Shown here: piece after piece, positions 1-8,863 of the stretch
Numbering within the stretch: position 1 is the first letter of the stretch
Layout of the letters: the number at the start of each line of letters is the position of its first letter
From: RYN-230 sp963717125
Lineage (GTDB): Bacteria > Actinomycetota > Actinomycetes > Streptosporangiales > Streptosporangiaceae
Assembly: GCA_963717125.1 (NCBI GenBank)
Contig: CAVQVG010000020.1
Span: 558,001-622,000, forward strand
Direction of reading: 5' to 3'
Length of the DNA: 64,000 nucleotides
Notes under the pieces: model-generated
What the model saw: only the letters and a program-made list of their open reading frames with translations
Databases searched by the model: none
What the model was told of the DNA's origin: nothing
Position numbers and translations under genes: made by a program

Positions 1-364
1 CGGTGTCCATCAGGCCGGCCTGGGTCAGGCTGACGAACGCGCCGGACGCCGGGTAGAAGGCGATGAATGAGATCAGCAGCCCGGCGAACGACCAGGCCAG
101 CGCGGAGCCGAGCAGCGCGGCCAGGAACACGGCGCCGCCCGCCAGGATGATCCGGCGCCGCCGGTGCCCCTGCCCGGCCAGCGCCCCGACGGGCAGTTCC
201 AGCAGGCTGCCGATCACCACCGGCGCCGAGGCCAGCAGCCCGAGCTGGCCGTAGCTCAGCCCGAAGTCATGCCGGATGAGCGGCAGCGCAGCCGCGCGGG
301 TGCCGTCGGCCAGCTCGTCCACCAGCTCGACCGCCAGCGCAGCGGCCAGCACCGCACCGCTCAC
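1..364 (-). CDS. MFS transporter, N-terminal part (runs off window)
   Basis: Reading the minus strand from the GTG at 364 gives about 121 residues with alternating hydrophobic helices and a basic loop (GQGHRRRRII) between helices 2 and 3. That loop is the usual cytoplasmic signature of major facilitator superfamily permeases. A stop codon (TGA) lies in frame eight codons upstream of this GTG, so the start cannot be much earlier. The C-terminal part lies outside the window. Substrate cannot be told. It is transcribed away from the GAF-like membrane protein gene at 592. Confidence 0.7.
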   Translation of the reverse strand, partial: MSGAVLAAALAVELVDELADGTRAAALPLIRHDFGLSYGQLGLLASAPVVIGSLLELPVGALAGQGHRRRRIILAGGAVFLAALLGSALAWSFAGLLISFIAFYPASGAFVSLTQAGLMDT

Positions 365-434
365 GAGGGCGCCGCGTGGCGCCTTCTCAGGTCACAGTCA
401 ACCGAATCCCATACACCCGATCTTACTGTGCTTG

Positions 435-499
435 CTTTGCGCCTCCGGGGGCGCTTAACCCGCTCTGCTTCTTTGCGCCTCCGGGGGCGCTTAACCCGC
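435..499. repeat. Two 29-bp direct repeats with internal GC hairpin
   Basis: The same 29 bases occur at 435-463 and 471-499, a period of 36. Each copy contains GCGCCTCCGGGGGCGC, whose ends (GCGCC and GGCGC) can pair. The repeats fill the intergenic region between the divergent MFS gene and the GAF-like gene. A further hairpin-like GGCGCC-GCGT-GGCGCC lies at 367-382. They could be a dispersed palindromic repeat family or part of a regulatory region. No open reading frame in this interval looks real. Confidence 0.6.
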
Positions 500-591
500 C
501 GCCTTCCCTCGTCGCTCAGTCGCTCGTGCCTCGCTCCCGCGCTCCTCAGTCCAGTCGGCGGCGCGCCCCCTTCGGCGCTAGCCTGCCCGGC

Positions 592-1347
592 ATGTGGATT
601 TCGCCCGGCGCCCGGGTCTACCTGACCACGGGCATCAGTCTGGCCGCGGTGGCCGTGGCCACCTGGACCGGCATGATGGCGGGCGCCGCGGTGACCGGGC
701 GCGAATGGTGGACGCTGGGCGCGGTGGCCGCCAGCGTGACCGCGGCCGGGGTGCCCGCCTACGAGCAGATCCGCAAGGAGCGGCTGCGCGCCCGGGCCGA
801 ACAGCTCGCGGTGGACGCGGCCGTCGCCATGCGGGTCACTATGAACGACGCGCTGGACCCGATCGTCCGCCAGCTCGGCCGGGTGGTGACGGCACGGACC
901 AAGCACGAACGGGAGGCCCTGCAGGAGGCGACGGTCCCGATGGTGGTGGACTCGGCGGCGCACCTGGTCGGCACCGGGCGGGTCCGGGCCTGCCTGTTCC
1001 GGTTCGCGCCGGGCACCCCACGGATGCTGGTGCCCGCCCAGTACAGCGGCCGGGTGGACGACCCGCTGGACCCCATCACCGAGGGCAGCGCCGAAGGTGA
1101 CCTGGTCTTCGGCATGATCCGGCGGAACCGGCATCTGTTCTACCCGGACCTGGACAGCGCCGCGCCACCCGGCTGGCACCTGACGGCGCCGCAGACGTAC
1201 AAGTCATTCGCGGCCGTTCCGGTGGCGGCCGGGCGCACCGCCTTCGGCATGCTGATGGTGGATGCGTTAGATAGTGATGGGATCAGGCGTACGGACGTGC
1301 CACTGGTCCGGTTGCTCGCCGGGCTGCTCGCGGACGCGCTAGCGTAG
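592..1347 (+). CDS. Membrane protein with GAF-like C-terminal domain
   Basis: 251 residues. Two hydrophobic segments lie at about residues 9-34 and 38-56, followed by a charged helix (EQIRKERLRARAEQ) and a soluble domain of about 150 residues. Its ending, AVPVAAGRTAFGMLMVDALDSDG, is cut here to the idea that it resembles the last strands of GAF domains, where a small ligand or another protein is sensed. The ATG at 592 was chosen because the frame upstream runs through the direct repeats and has no plausible coding content. No catalytic domain is attached, so it may be an accessory sensor. The function is not known. Confidence 0.65.
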   Translation: MWISPGARVYLTTGISLAAVAVATWTGMMAGAAVTGREWWTLGAVAASVTAAGVPAYEQIRKERLRARAEQLAVDAAVAMRVTMNDALDPIVRQLGRVVTARTKHEREALQEATVPMVVDSAAHLVGTGRVRACLFRFAPGTPRMLVPAQYSGRVDDPLDPITEGSAEGDLVFGMIRRNRHLFYPDLDSAAPPGWHLTAPQTYKSFAAVPVAAGRTAFGMLMVDALDSDGIRRTDVPLVRLLAGLLADALA

Positions 1348-1403
1348 CTGTTGACCCCTCAGGGTGGCCCGCTGACACTGAGTTCGTGGCGAAGGGTGCG
1401 GAG

Positions 1404-1562
1404 ATGTCGGTGCACATCACCATCGAGGACGACGACGACCGTCCCGAGCGGATGGTGCGTGACCCGGACGGCTACTTCGCCGACGCCCGCGAGCGTGCCG
1501 AGCGGGAACTCGCGCACCAGGCCCGCGGCCTGTTCCCTTCGCTGCGCCGCAAGCACCACTAG
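1404..1562 (+). CDS. Small charged protein, 52 aa, unknown function
   Basis: The frame starts MSVHITIEDDDD and ends LFPSLRRKHH: an acidic N-terminus, a charged helix rich in Ala, Arg and Glu, and a basic tail. A purine-rich GAAGGG lies 7 bases before the ATG. A GTG at 1386 in the same frame is an alternative start. There is no signal peptide or membrane segment. It stands alone between a + strand gene and the 3' end of a minus-strand permease gene. No family was recognised. The codon pattern (G/C at third positions) supports real coding. Confidence 0.5.
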   Translation: MSVHITIEDDDDRPERMVRDPDGYFADARERAERELAHQARGLFPSLRRKHH

Positions 1563-1580
1563 ACAGCCGGACCTGGGGCC

Positions 1581-2513
1581 TCACTCGGCGCGCAGCGCGG
1601 CGGCGGTGCTGGCCCGGGCGGCCCAGCCGGCCGGCAGCAGCGCGCCGGCCACCGCGATCAGCATCCCGGCCCCGGCCAGCACGGCCAGTTCCGGGCCGCC
1701 ATACACGTTCAGGAAGCTGGACGGCAGAGCGGTGCCCGCGGCCGCGGCCATCGCCGACACCAGGTACCGCTGCAACCCGATCCCGGCGGGCACCGCGACC
1801 AGGCCGGCTACCAGGCCCGTCCCGGCGACCGTGCCCACCACCATGGCCAGGGTCTGTCCGGGGGTCATCCCGACCGCCTTGAACACGCCCAGATCGTGCA
1901 CCCGGTCCCGGGTGTAGAGCACGACGGTGTTCAGCACACCCAGCGCGGCGACCACGGCCAGCAGCAGGGTCAGCGCGCTGATCAGGCCGAGGATGACCGG
2001 CAGGCCCCGGTCGTTGTCATTAGGCCTGAAGGCGTAGCCGGGGCCGAGCCGGGCCCCCAGGGATTGCGCGTAGCTGGCCGCGCGCGTGCCCGCGCGCAGT
2101 TCGATGTCGTACTGCGCCAGGGCCGGCCGGTGACCGGCCCGGGCCAGCGTCTCCGCGCTGGTGATCATGGCCGGCCCGCTGTTCTCGCCGTCGAGCACCT
2201 CGCCGACGATGCGCACCGGAATCCGCGTCCCGGCGTAACTGATCGTGATGGTGTTACCGATGACGGTGCCGGTCTGGGTGAGGAAGTCGGTAGACACGTC
2301 CACCTGACCGGGGCTGTCGTACCAGCGCCCGCTGATCATGGGATAGCCGGTCCAGGCGGCGTTGCCCTGGAACGCGGTCACCGGCACCGGCTGGGCCAGC
2401 CCGGTCACGCTGGCCTGCACATCGGCCTCGGCCACGTAGTGCAGCGTGCCCGGCTGCTCCCGGATGGCCGCCACCGCCGAGCGCGGCCGGGCCGCAGGCC
2501 GGCCGCTGATCAT
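1581..2513 (-). CDS. FtsX-type ABC permease, C-terminal half (split gene)
   Basis: 310 residues: the second extracytoplasmic domain followed by three transmembrane helices of an FtsX domain (about residues 170-300), ending in the usual basic and Ala-rich tail. The frame opens in the middle of an extracellular domain and lacks the membrane helix that should precede it; that helix is at the end of the upstream frame (2510-3940). The two frames meet at an ATGA overlap at 2510-2513. Together they make one permease of about 785 residues with two FtsX domains, the normal size for this actinobacterial family. The split is therefore probably a one-base frameshift, although translational coupling cannot be excluded. 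Confidence 0.75.
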   Translation of the reverse strand: MISGRPAARPRSAVAAIREQPGTLHYVAEADVQASVTGLAQPVPVTAFQGNAAWTGYPMISGRWYDSPGQVDVSTDFLTQTGTVIGNTITISYAGTRIPVRIVGEVLDGENSGPAMITSAETLARAGHRPALAQYDIELRAGTRAASYAQSLGARLGPGYAFRPNDNDRGLPVILGLISALTLLLAVVAALGVLNTVVLYTRDRVHDLGVFKAVGMTPGQTLAMVVGTVAGTGLVAGLVAVPAGIGLQRYLVSAMAAAAGTALPSSFLNVYGGPELAVLAGAGMLIAVAGALLPAGWAARASTAAALRAE

Positions 2514-3940
2514 CCGCTGGCGGCCGGCCCCGCCCCGGGCTGGACCAGGACCTGCTCGGTGCGGCTCAGCGTCAGTCCGGACACCACCCGGCTCAGCGAG
2601 CCGCCCAGGCCGGCCGCCAGCGTCACCGCGGTGGCGCCGGCCAGCACCGCGGCCACGGTGACCGCGGTGCGGGCCGGCCGGGCGAACGGCGCCGCCAGCC
2701 CGATCGTCACCGGCTGGGGCAGCCGCAGCCGGCCCAGCAGCCGGTGCGCCAGGTACCCGCGGCCTGCCGCCGGGGCGCGGCCGGCCGCGATGGCCTGCAC
2801 CGCGCTGAGCCGGCTGGCCCGCACCGCAGGCAGCAGCGCGGCCAGCCCGGTCAGGCCGATGAGCGTGCCGGGCACGGCGGCGTCCACCCAGGCCGGCACG
2901 CCGAGCGCGGCGACGCCGTACGCGGTGGCGGTCCGGCCGAGCAGTGGCCCGGCCAGCAGGTTCCCGATCACCAGCCCGGCCAGGCAGCCGGCCGCGGCCG
3001 GGATCATGGCCTGGCTGGTGTAGGCCGCCGCGACCTGCCCCGGGGTGAAGCCGATGCTCTTCAGGATCCCGATCCGCCGGTAGGAGGCCAGCACCGCGCC
3101 GCTGACCACGTTGATCACGATCAGCACGGACAGCACCAGTCCGGTGACGCCGAACGCGATCAGGAACGGCGCGATCGGCGCGATGCCCGACTCCTGCGCG
3201 GCCCGGACACTCAGCCAGGACAGCGCGCTGCCGACCGCGCGCCGCGGCAGGGCCGCGGCCACCGCGGCCACGTCGGCGTGCACCGCCGCAGCCGTGCCCG
3301 CGCTGCGGAACCGGTACAGCATCTGCGCGGCCGCCGGACGCAGCGCCGCGGCCGTGGCCGGGGTCACCCAGCCATCCGCCGAGCCGGTCACCGACATGGC
3401 CACGCCGACTACGGTCAGCCGCGGCGCCCCCGGCACGCCGGTCACGGTGAGCTGGGCGCCGAGCGGGACCGGCGGCAGGTTCCCGTCCGAGCCGGACAGG
3501 ACGACCTGCCCAGGTCCCTGGGCCCAGTGCCCGGACCGCATGATCAGGTCGTCAACCGGGCCACCCGGGCTGGCGCGCCCAGCCAGGGTCAGCGGCGGCA
3601 GCGACTGCGCGGCGAAGCAGCGGTGGCCAGGCCCCGGATGGCAGCCGCCCGTGCCACCGAACCGCGCCGTGACGGTCGCCGCGGCGAACGGCCCGGCCGC
3701 CGCGGTCACCTCCGGCAGCCGCCTGGTCGCGGCCAGCTCGGCCGCCGTGGCCCGGGCGGTGACTACCGCGTCCGCGCCACGCTGCGCCGCGAACGCCTGG
3801 TCGAACGGGGCGTTGGAGTCCACCGCCAGCGCGAGCCCGAGCACCGACGCGGCGCTGGACACCAGCAGCACCAGGGCGGTCACCGCGGCCGGCACCCGGC
3901 GGCGGAACCCGCCGCGCACCGCGGCCAGCACCGGGCTCAT
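2510..3940 (-). CDS. FtsX-type ABC permease, N-terminal half (split gene)
   Basis: 476 residues. Helix 1 is at about 18-40, then an extracytoplasmic MacB-like domain, three helices of the first FtsX domain at about 258-390, and helix 5 at about 425-450. The frame stops shortly after helix 5 inside what should be the second extracytoplasmic domain, which continues in the next frame at 2513. It is the membrane part of an ABC system that probably exports or releases substrates from the membrane. The start overlaps the stop of the ATPase gene by ATGA at 3937-3940, so the two are one transcription unit. Confidence 0.75.
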   Translation of the reverse strand: MSPVLAAVRGGFRRRVPAAVTALVLLVSSAASVLGLALAVDSNAPFDQAFAAQRGADAVVTARATAAELAATRRLPEVTAAAGPFAAATVTARFGGTGGCHPGPGHRCFAAQSLPPLTLAGRASPGGPVDDLIMRSGHWAQGPGQVVLSGSDGNLPPVPLGAQLTVTGVPGAPRLTVVGVAMSVTGSADGWVTPATAAALRPAAAQMLYRFRSAGTAAAVHADVAAVAAALPRRAVGSALSWLSVRAAQESGIAPIAPFLIAFGVTGLVLSVLIVINVVSGAVLASYRRIGILKSIGFTPGQVAAAYTSQAMIPAAAGCLAGLVIGNLLAGPLLGRTATAYGVAALGVPAWVDAAVPGTLIGLTGLAALLPAVRASRLSAVQAIAAGRAPAAGRGYLAHRLLGRLRLPQPVTIGLAAPFARPARTAVTVAAVLAGATAVTLAAGLGGSLSRVVSGLTLSRTEQVLVQPGAGPAASG

Positions 3941-4623
3941 GACCCGACCTCCGCGACCGCGTCGGCGACGACCCGCCCGTCGGTGAGCTGCACCGTCCGG
4001 CGCGCGTACTGGGCGGCCAGCCCGGGGTTATGCGTGACCAGCACCATGGTCTGGCCGGACCGGTTCAGGTCGCGCAGCAGCTCGCCGATCTGCTCCCCGG
4101 TAGCGCTGTCCAGGGCTCCGGTCGGCTCGTCGGCCAGCAGCAGCGCGGGCCGGTTCACCAGCGCCCGGGCGATGGCCACCCGCTGCCGCTCCCCGCCGGA
4201 GAGCCGCGCCGGGTAGCTGTCCCGGTGGTTTTCTATTCGCAACGCCCGCAGCAGCTCGGTCGCCCTGGCTCTGGCCGGCGCCGTCCGCATGCGTGCAAGC
4301 CGCGCGGGCAGCAGCACGTTGTCCAGCACGGTCATGTCGTCGAGCAGGTTGAAGAACTGGAAGATCATGCCGACCTGGCGGCGGCGGTACCGGGCCAGCC
4401 CGGTCTCGCTCAGCGTGTCTATCCGCTCCCCGGCCACGGTCACCGAGCCGCTGGTCGGCCGGTCCAGCCCGGCGATCAGGTTCAGCAGCGTCGACTTGCC
4501 ACTGCCGGAGGGGCCCATCACCGCGACCGCCTCGCCTGCCGCGATGTCCAGGCTGACCCCGGTCACGGCGGCCTGGCCCGGATAGCGTTTGGTGATCTCG
4601 CAGAGCCGTATCAGCGCGTCCAT
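3937..4623 (-). CDS. ABC transporter ATP-binding protein (LolD/MacB type)
   Basis: 228 residues from the ATG at 4623 (MDALIRLCEITKRYPG). Walker A is GPSGSGKST, the signature is LSGGERQRVAIARAL, and Walker B is LLLADEPTGALD, the form typical of ATPases that partner FtsX-type permeases. The switch His follows in LVTHNPG. An ORF extension upstream to 4701 has no family-like sequence and was rejected. It is the first gene of an ATPase-permease operon and energises the split permease at 1581-3940. A histidine kinase/regulator pair is divergently encoded from 4737 and may sense substrates of this exporter. Confidence 0.88.
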   Translation of the reverse strand: MDALIRLCEITKRYPGQAAVTGVSLDIAAGEAVAVMGPSGSGKSTLLNLIAGLDRPTSGSVTVAGERIDTLSETGLARYRRRQVGMIFQFFNLLDDMTVLDNVLLPARLARMRTAPARARATELLRALRIENHRDSYPARLSGGERQRVAIARALVNRPALLLADEPTGALDSATGEQIGELLRDLNRSGQTMVLVTHNPGLAAQYARRTVQLTDGRVVADAVAEVGS

Positions 4624-4736
4624 GCCGGGCACGCTAGGGCCGGCCACGCCCCGCCCGCGTCGGCCCCGGTCGGTAATCTCCGGGCCCCAGCCGGTCATCA
4701 TTCCGGGCTAACCGGTTCGCTCGCGCGGCGGATGGC

Positions 4737-5987
4737 ATGACCCGGCCGCTGCGCGACAATGGGCGGGTGAAATGGCGATCCGCCGATCAGCCTGCCAGGC
4801 CCACCAGACGCGAGATCGCGCTGGACCTGGCGCTGGCCGCCGCGGTCACGGTGGCCTGCCTGAAACTGAACGTGCTCTCCGTCCGGATCCAGGGCACCGC
4901 GATCCCGACGGCCCCGCCGCCCTACGGGATGTTCTCGCACTGGGCGCTGCTCGCGGTGCTGGCCAGGACAGCGCCACTGGCCATCCGGCGGCTCTACCCG
5001 CTGACCGCGTTCTGGCTGTGCCTGGCCGGGTGCGCGCTGGCCACGCTGCCCAACGGCAACGTCGTCAACCTCGTCGCGCTGGCGCCGGCCGCCTACTCCG
5101 CGGTGCTGTACAGCCCGTACTGGCTACTCGCGATGCTCGGCATGCCGGCCGCGCTGCTCGTGCTCGCCACCGCCGCCGTGTCCAACGCCCAGTCCGGCAA
5201 CTACCAGCTGCTCACCGCGTTGCTGGTGTTCGTGGCGGTGCTGATCGTGGGCAACGCGGTACGGCTGGGCCGGCGCCGGGCCCGTGACTCACAAGCCCGG
5301 CTGCACCGCGTCGAGGCCGGGCAGGAAGCGGCCACCCGGCAGGCCATCGGGCTGGAACGCGCCCGGATCGCCCGGGAACTGCACGACGTGGTGGCGCACA
5401 ACGTGAGCATGATGGTGGTGCAGGCGGGCGCCGCCCGGCGGGTGCTGAGCAGCACCCCCGACGAGGCCAGGACGGCGCTGCTGGCCGTGGAGGAGAGCGG
5501 CCGGGCCACGATTGTCGAGCTGCAGCATCTGCTCGGCCTGCTGGCCCCGCCGGACGGGGCCCCGGACGAGTCGCCGCCCCCGCCCCAGCCCGGCCTGGAC
5601 CAGGTCCGCCCGCTCATCGACCGGGTGGCCACCGCGGGCCTGCCCGTCGAGTTGCGGGTGCATGGCCTGGCCCGGCCGCTGCCGCCAGGCCTGGACCTGG
5701 CCGCCTACCGGGTGGTCCAGGAAGCACTGACCAACGTGATGAAGCACGCCGGGCAGCCCGCGACCACGGTCACCCTGGACTACCAGCCGGGTGCCGTGAT
5801 CGTCGAGGTCGCGGATGACGGCTGCCCGGCCTACCCGGGCAGCCTGCCCGGCACCGGGCGTGGCCTGCTCGGCCTGCGCGAACGCGTCGCGCTGTACGGC
5901 GGCGACCTGGATGCTGGCGGCCGGCCCGGCGGCGGCTGGCTGGTCCGGGCCAGGATCCCGGACGAGCTGGCCGCGATGCCGGCATGA
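4737..5987 (+). CDS. Sensor histidine kinase, DesK/NarL (HisKA_3) family
   Basis: 416 residues from ATG 4737. A GTG at 4767 is an alternative start and would remove only ten residues. Five or six membrane segments at about 28-175 form the sensor. The HisKA_3 box ERARIARELHDVVAHNVSMM places the phosphorylated His at residue 216. The HATPase domain follows with an N box (NVMKHAG), DDG and a G box (GRGLLGLRERV). It hands phosphate to the regulator whose ATG overlaps its stop (ATGA, 5984-5987). It is encoded divergently from the ABC exporter operon, a common arrangement for systems that control efflux in response to cell-envelope stress. Confidence 0.9.
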   Translation: MTRPLRDNGRVKWRSADQPARPTRREIALDLALAAAVTVACLKLNVLSVRIQGTAIPTAPPPYGMFSHWALLAVLARTAPLAIRRLYPLTAFWLCLAGCALATLPNGNVVNLVALAPAAYSAVLYSPYWLLAMLGMPAALLVLATAAVSNAQSGNYQLLTALLVFVAVLIVGNAVRLGRRRARDSQARLHRVEAGQEAATRQAIGLERARIARELHDVVAHNVSMMVVQAGAARRVLSSTPDEARTALLAVEESGRATIVELQHLLGLLAPPDGAPDESPPPPQPGLDQVRPLIDRVATAGLPVELRVHGLARPLPPGLDLAAYRVVQEALTNVMKHAGQPATTVTLDYQPGAVIVEVADDGCPAYPGSLPGTGRGLLGLRERVALYGGDLDAGGRPGGGWLVRARIPDELAAMPA

Positions 5988-6682
5988 CCGGCGACGCTGC
6001 GCCGGACGACCCTGCGCCCCCGCGCGTCCTGATCGCCGACGACCAGACGCTGGTGCGCACCGGATTCCGGATGATCCTGCGGGAGGCTGGGATCCCGGTG
6101 CTGGCCGAGGCCGCCGACGGCGCGGCGGCGGTGGCCGCGGTGCAGCGGCACCACCCGGACGTGGTGCTGATGGACATCAGGATGCCGGAGCTGGACGGCC
6201 TGGAAGCCACCCGGCGCATCCTGGCCGCCGAACCGGACTGCCGGATCATCATCCTCACCACGTTCGACCTCGACCAGTACGTGTATGCCGCACTGGCCAG
6301 CGGGGCCAGCGGGTTCCTGCTCAAGCACGTGTCACCCGAATACCTGATCACCGCGATCCGGCTGGTGCGCACCGGCGACGCCCTGCTGGCCCCGTCGATC
6401 ACCCGCCGGCTCGTCGAGCGCTTCGCCGTGCCCAGCCCGGTGCTGGACCACCGCGAGCTGGCCAGCCTCAGCCCACGGGAGCTGGAAGTGCTCCGCCTGC
6501 TGGCCCGCGGCCTGAGCAACGCCGAGCTGGCCGCGCAGCTCGTGCTCAGCGAAGCAACGATCAAGACGCACGTCGCCCGGATCCTGGCCAAGCTCCAGCT
6601 GCGCGACCGGGTGCAGGCCGTCGTGCTGGCCTACGAAACCGGCCTGGTCACCCCCACCGGCCAGCCGGGCCGGGAAGTCTGA
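5984..6682 (+). CDS. Response regulator, NarL/LuxR family
   Basis: 232 residues. The receiver domain (13-130) has the acidic pair DD at 19-20, the phosphorylated Asp at 64 in VLMDIRMPELDG, a conserved Thr (LTTFD) and Lys (LKHVS). A LuxR-type helix-turn-helix at the C-terminus contains LSPRELEVLRLLARGLSNAELA. It is the partner of the kinase upstream, with which it overlaps by four bases. The likely target is the ABC exporter upstream or its own operon, by inference from gene order only. Confidence 0.92.
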   Translation: MTGDAAPDDPAPPRVLIADDQTLVRTGFRMILREAGIPVLAEAADGAAAVAAVQRHHPDVVLMDIRMPELDGLEATRRILAAEPDCRIIILTTFDLDQYVYAALASGASGFLLKHVSPEYLITAIRLVRTGDALLAPSITRRLVERFAVPSPVLDHRELASLSPRELEVLRLLARGLSNAELAAQLVLSEATIKTHVARILAKLQLRDRVQAVVLAYETGLVTPTGQPGREV

Positions 6683-7066
6683 TCAGCCGGTAAGCCGGGC
6701 CCGTTCCGCGTCGTCCCACGGGACCGGCTTGCGCTGCCCGGGATCCCACCGGACGGTGACCACGCGGGCCTGCGCGGCGGTCTCGCCAGCCGGGGTGACG
6801 ATGGTCTCCCGGGTGCTCAGGCTCGTCGTGCCGACCCGCTCTACCTCGATCCGCACCGTCACCAGCCGGTCCGGGTAGCGGACTTCCGCCCGCAGGTCCA
6901 CTTCGAGCCGGACCACCACGTACAGCGGGTCAGCTCCGAGCGCGAAGGTGTAGAACGCGTCCCGGCCCTCCTCCAGGTAGGTCAGGAACACCGCGTGGTT
7001 GACATGACCAAGCGCGTCCACGTCCCGCCAGCGGACGCTGACCTCGTGCTCGAACACCGAACCCAT
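6683..7066 (-). CDS. Acyl-CoA thioesterase, 4HBT hotdog family
   Basis: 127 residues from ATG 7066. The start of the hotdog fold, VRWRDVDALGHVNHAVFLTYLEE, is represented by DVDALGHVNHAVF, where the Asp and the His-Val-Asn motif are the catalytic features of 4-hydroxybenzoyl-CoA thioesterase/YbgC-like enzymes. It should hydrolyse an acyl-CoA thioester in the cytoplasm. The length is normal. It converges with the response regulator gene (stop at 6682, one base apart) and lies four bases downstream of the sigma factor gene on the same strand, so it may be cotranscribed with it. Confidence 0.85.
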   Translation of the reverse strand: MGSVFEHEVSVRWRDVDALGHVNHAVFLTYLEEGRDAFYTFALGADPLYVVVRLEVDLRAEVRYPDRLVTVRIEVERVGTTSLSTRETIVTPAGETAAQARVVTVRWDPGQRKPVPWDDAERARLTG

Positions 7067-7070
7067 GCGG

Positions 7071-8129
7071 TCACGGTAGCTCGGCGGGCAGCCCGAAGCG
7101 GGCAAAGATCTCCGCACCGGTCAGGCCCGCCGCCGGCGTCTCGGACGTCCAGGGCATCAGGAACGCGGAGACCGCGGCGATCCGGTCCCTGTCCAGGGTG
7201 AGCACGTCGATGACGGCGGCCGGGTACCGGCCGGTGCTGGCGTCGAACAGGTAGCAGCCCACGGCCAGCTGCCCGTTGGCCCGGGTAGTGCGGTGCCGCC
7301 AGCGCTCGGTCAGCGGGTCCCGGATCAGCCAGTCGCGGAGCGCCGGGCGACCCTGGAACCAGGTCGGGATCGGCGGCATGGACCAGGTCGCGTCCTCGGT
7401 GAGCATGCTGACCAGCGTGTCGGCATCGCCGCGCTCCATGGCGTCGGCGTACTGCGCCGCGATCTCGCTGATCCGCCGGTCACCGAGCTCGCGCAGGGCG
7501 GACTGCTGGCTGCGCGCGGGCAGGCCGCGGCGGGCGGCGGCCCGGGCCCGCTGCAGCGCGCTGTTCACCGCCGCCTCCGACGTGGACAGCTGGCTGGACA
7601 TCTCGGCCGAGGAGAAGCCCAGCACGTCACGCAGGATGAGCACGGCCCGCTGCAGCGGGGGCAGCTGCTGCAGCATGATCATGAACGCCAGCTCCACGCT
7701 CTCCCGCTGCTCGTACCGGGCCTCTGGGGACGAGCCGGTCAGCCAGTGGTCCGGGTAGGGCTCCAGCCAGATCGGGTCGTTAACCGCCTCCTCCATCTGG
7801 GCCCCGCGCTCGGCGGCCGGCCCGAAGCTGACCGGCAGCTCACGCCGGGCCTTGTGCCGGGTGACGTCCAGCGCGGTGTTGGTGGCGATGGAGTACAGCC
7901 AGGAGCGTACCGAGCTGCGGCCCTCGAACCCGGGCAGCCCACGCCAGGCGCGCAGCAGCGCGTCCTGCAGCGCGTCGTCCGCGTCGTGTACCGAGCCGAG
8001 CATCCGGTAGCAGTAGGCACGCAGCTCGCCCCGGTGCGCCTCGACCAGCTCGCCGAACGCGCTCTCGTCCCCGGCCCGCGCCCGGTCGAGCAGCGCCAGT
8101 TCGTCAGCCCGGGTGCGCTGCGGGCTCAT
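7071..8129 (-). CDS. ECF sigma factor with SnoaL-like C-terminal domain
   Basis: About 352 residues from ATG 8129; a TTG start at 8150 is also possible. Sigma region 2 (residues ~10-85) contains YCYRMLGSVHDADDALQD, and region 4 (about 150-205) has LPPLQRAVLILRDVLGFS. Between them lies the motif WLEPYPD, which marks a subgroup of ECF sigma factors with a C-terminal SnoaL/NTF2-like domain (here about 220-345). In that subgroup the tail takes the place of a separate anti-sigma factor; no anti-sigma gene is seen here. A paralogue is at 39552-40568. Confidence 0.88.
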   Translation of the reverse strand: MSPQRTRADELALLDRARAGDESAFGELVEAHRGELRAYCYRMLGSVHDADDALQDALLRAWRGLPGFEGRSSVRSWLYSIATNTALDVTRHKARRELPVSFGPAAERGAQMEEAVNDPIWLEPYPDHWLTGSSPEARYEQRESVELAFMIMLQQLPPLQRAVLILRDVLGFSSAEMSSQLSTSEAAVNSALQRARAAARRGLPARSQQSALRELGDRRISEIAAQYADAMERGDADTLVSMLTEDATWSMPPIPTWFQGRPALRDWLIRDPLTERWRHRTTRANGQLAVGCYLFDASTGRYPAAVIDVLTLDRDRIAAVSAFLMPWTSETPAAGLTGAEIFARFGLPAELP

Positions 8130-8146
8130 GGTGGCCACGCTAGCGC

Positions 8147-8863
8147 TCAATCGGTGAACGTCGGGTCCGCGCCGTGCAGCCGGGGCGCCCGGCCCGCGGG
8201 CTGCTCCCAGTCTTCGGACCGGCCTAGCGCGGTCAGGTCGAGCAGCGAATAGCTGCCGCCCAGGGCGTCGGTGCCACGCGCGTAGGTCGAGTAGGTGTGG
8301 AACACCTGGCTGTCGTCGCGGAGGAAGCAGCTGACGCCCGGCACCTCATCCGGTTCGGCATCCGCGGCGATGTCCGGCTGCGCCCGGTAATTGTAGTCCG
8401 GGTGGTCCTTGTCCACGGTGACCTGGAAGTCGTAGTTGAAGTCGCTGTGCTGCGAGCTGTACCAGGGCACGGTCCAGCCCCGGCTGGCCTGGTACTGCTG
8501 CAGCTTGGCCAGCGGCGCGCGGGACACCAGAGCGAACGCGGTGTCCCGCGAGCGAAGGTGGCGGAGCACCCCGTCGGCCAGCTCGTCCACGCTGGCCGTG
8601 CAGCCCGGGCAGGCCGCGTCCCAGGTCGGGCCGAACATGACGTGCTGGATGATCAGCTGCCGGCTGTCGCCGAACAACGCTGTCAGCGGGACCGTGCCCT
8701 GCGCACCGTCGAACTGGTAGTCCTTGTCGATCCGGACCATGGGCAGCAGGCGGCGCTGCGCGTTGAGCGCGTCGCGGCTGCGGGTCGCCTCCTTCTCGGC
8801 CGCCAGCAGCTGGGTCCTGGCCGCCAGCCACTGCTCGCGGGTCACCACGTCGGGAAGGACCAT
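8147..8863 (-). CDS. DUF899 family thioredoxin-like protein
   Basis: 238 residues from ATG 8863, which is preceded by AGGAGG five bases upstream; this fixes the start within a longer open frame. The family body is recognisable from FGPTWDAACPGCTASVDEL, with a CxxC pair (CPGC), and the ending with RGTDALGGSYSLLDLTALGR. DUF899 proteins have a thioredoxin-like fold; their substrates are not known. The gene stops about 17 bases before the ATG of the sigma factor gene on the same strand and is probably its operon partner. Confidence 0.85.
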   Translation of the reverse strand: MVLPDVVTREQWLAARTQLLAAEKEATRSRDALNAQRRLLPMVRIDKDYQFDGAQGTVPLTALFGDSRQLIIQHVMFGPTWDAACPGCTASVDELADGVLRHLRSRDTAFALVSRAPLAKLQQYQASRGWTVPWYSSQHSDFNYDFQVTVDKDHPDYNYRAQPDIAADAEPDEVPGVSCFLRDDSQVFHTYSTYARGTDALGGSYSLLDLTALGRSEDWEQPAGRAPRLHGADPTFTD

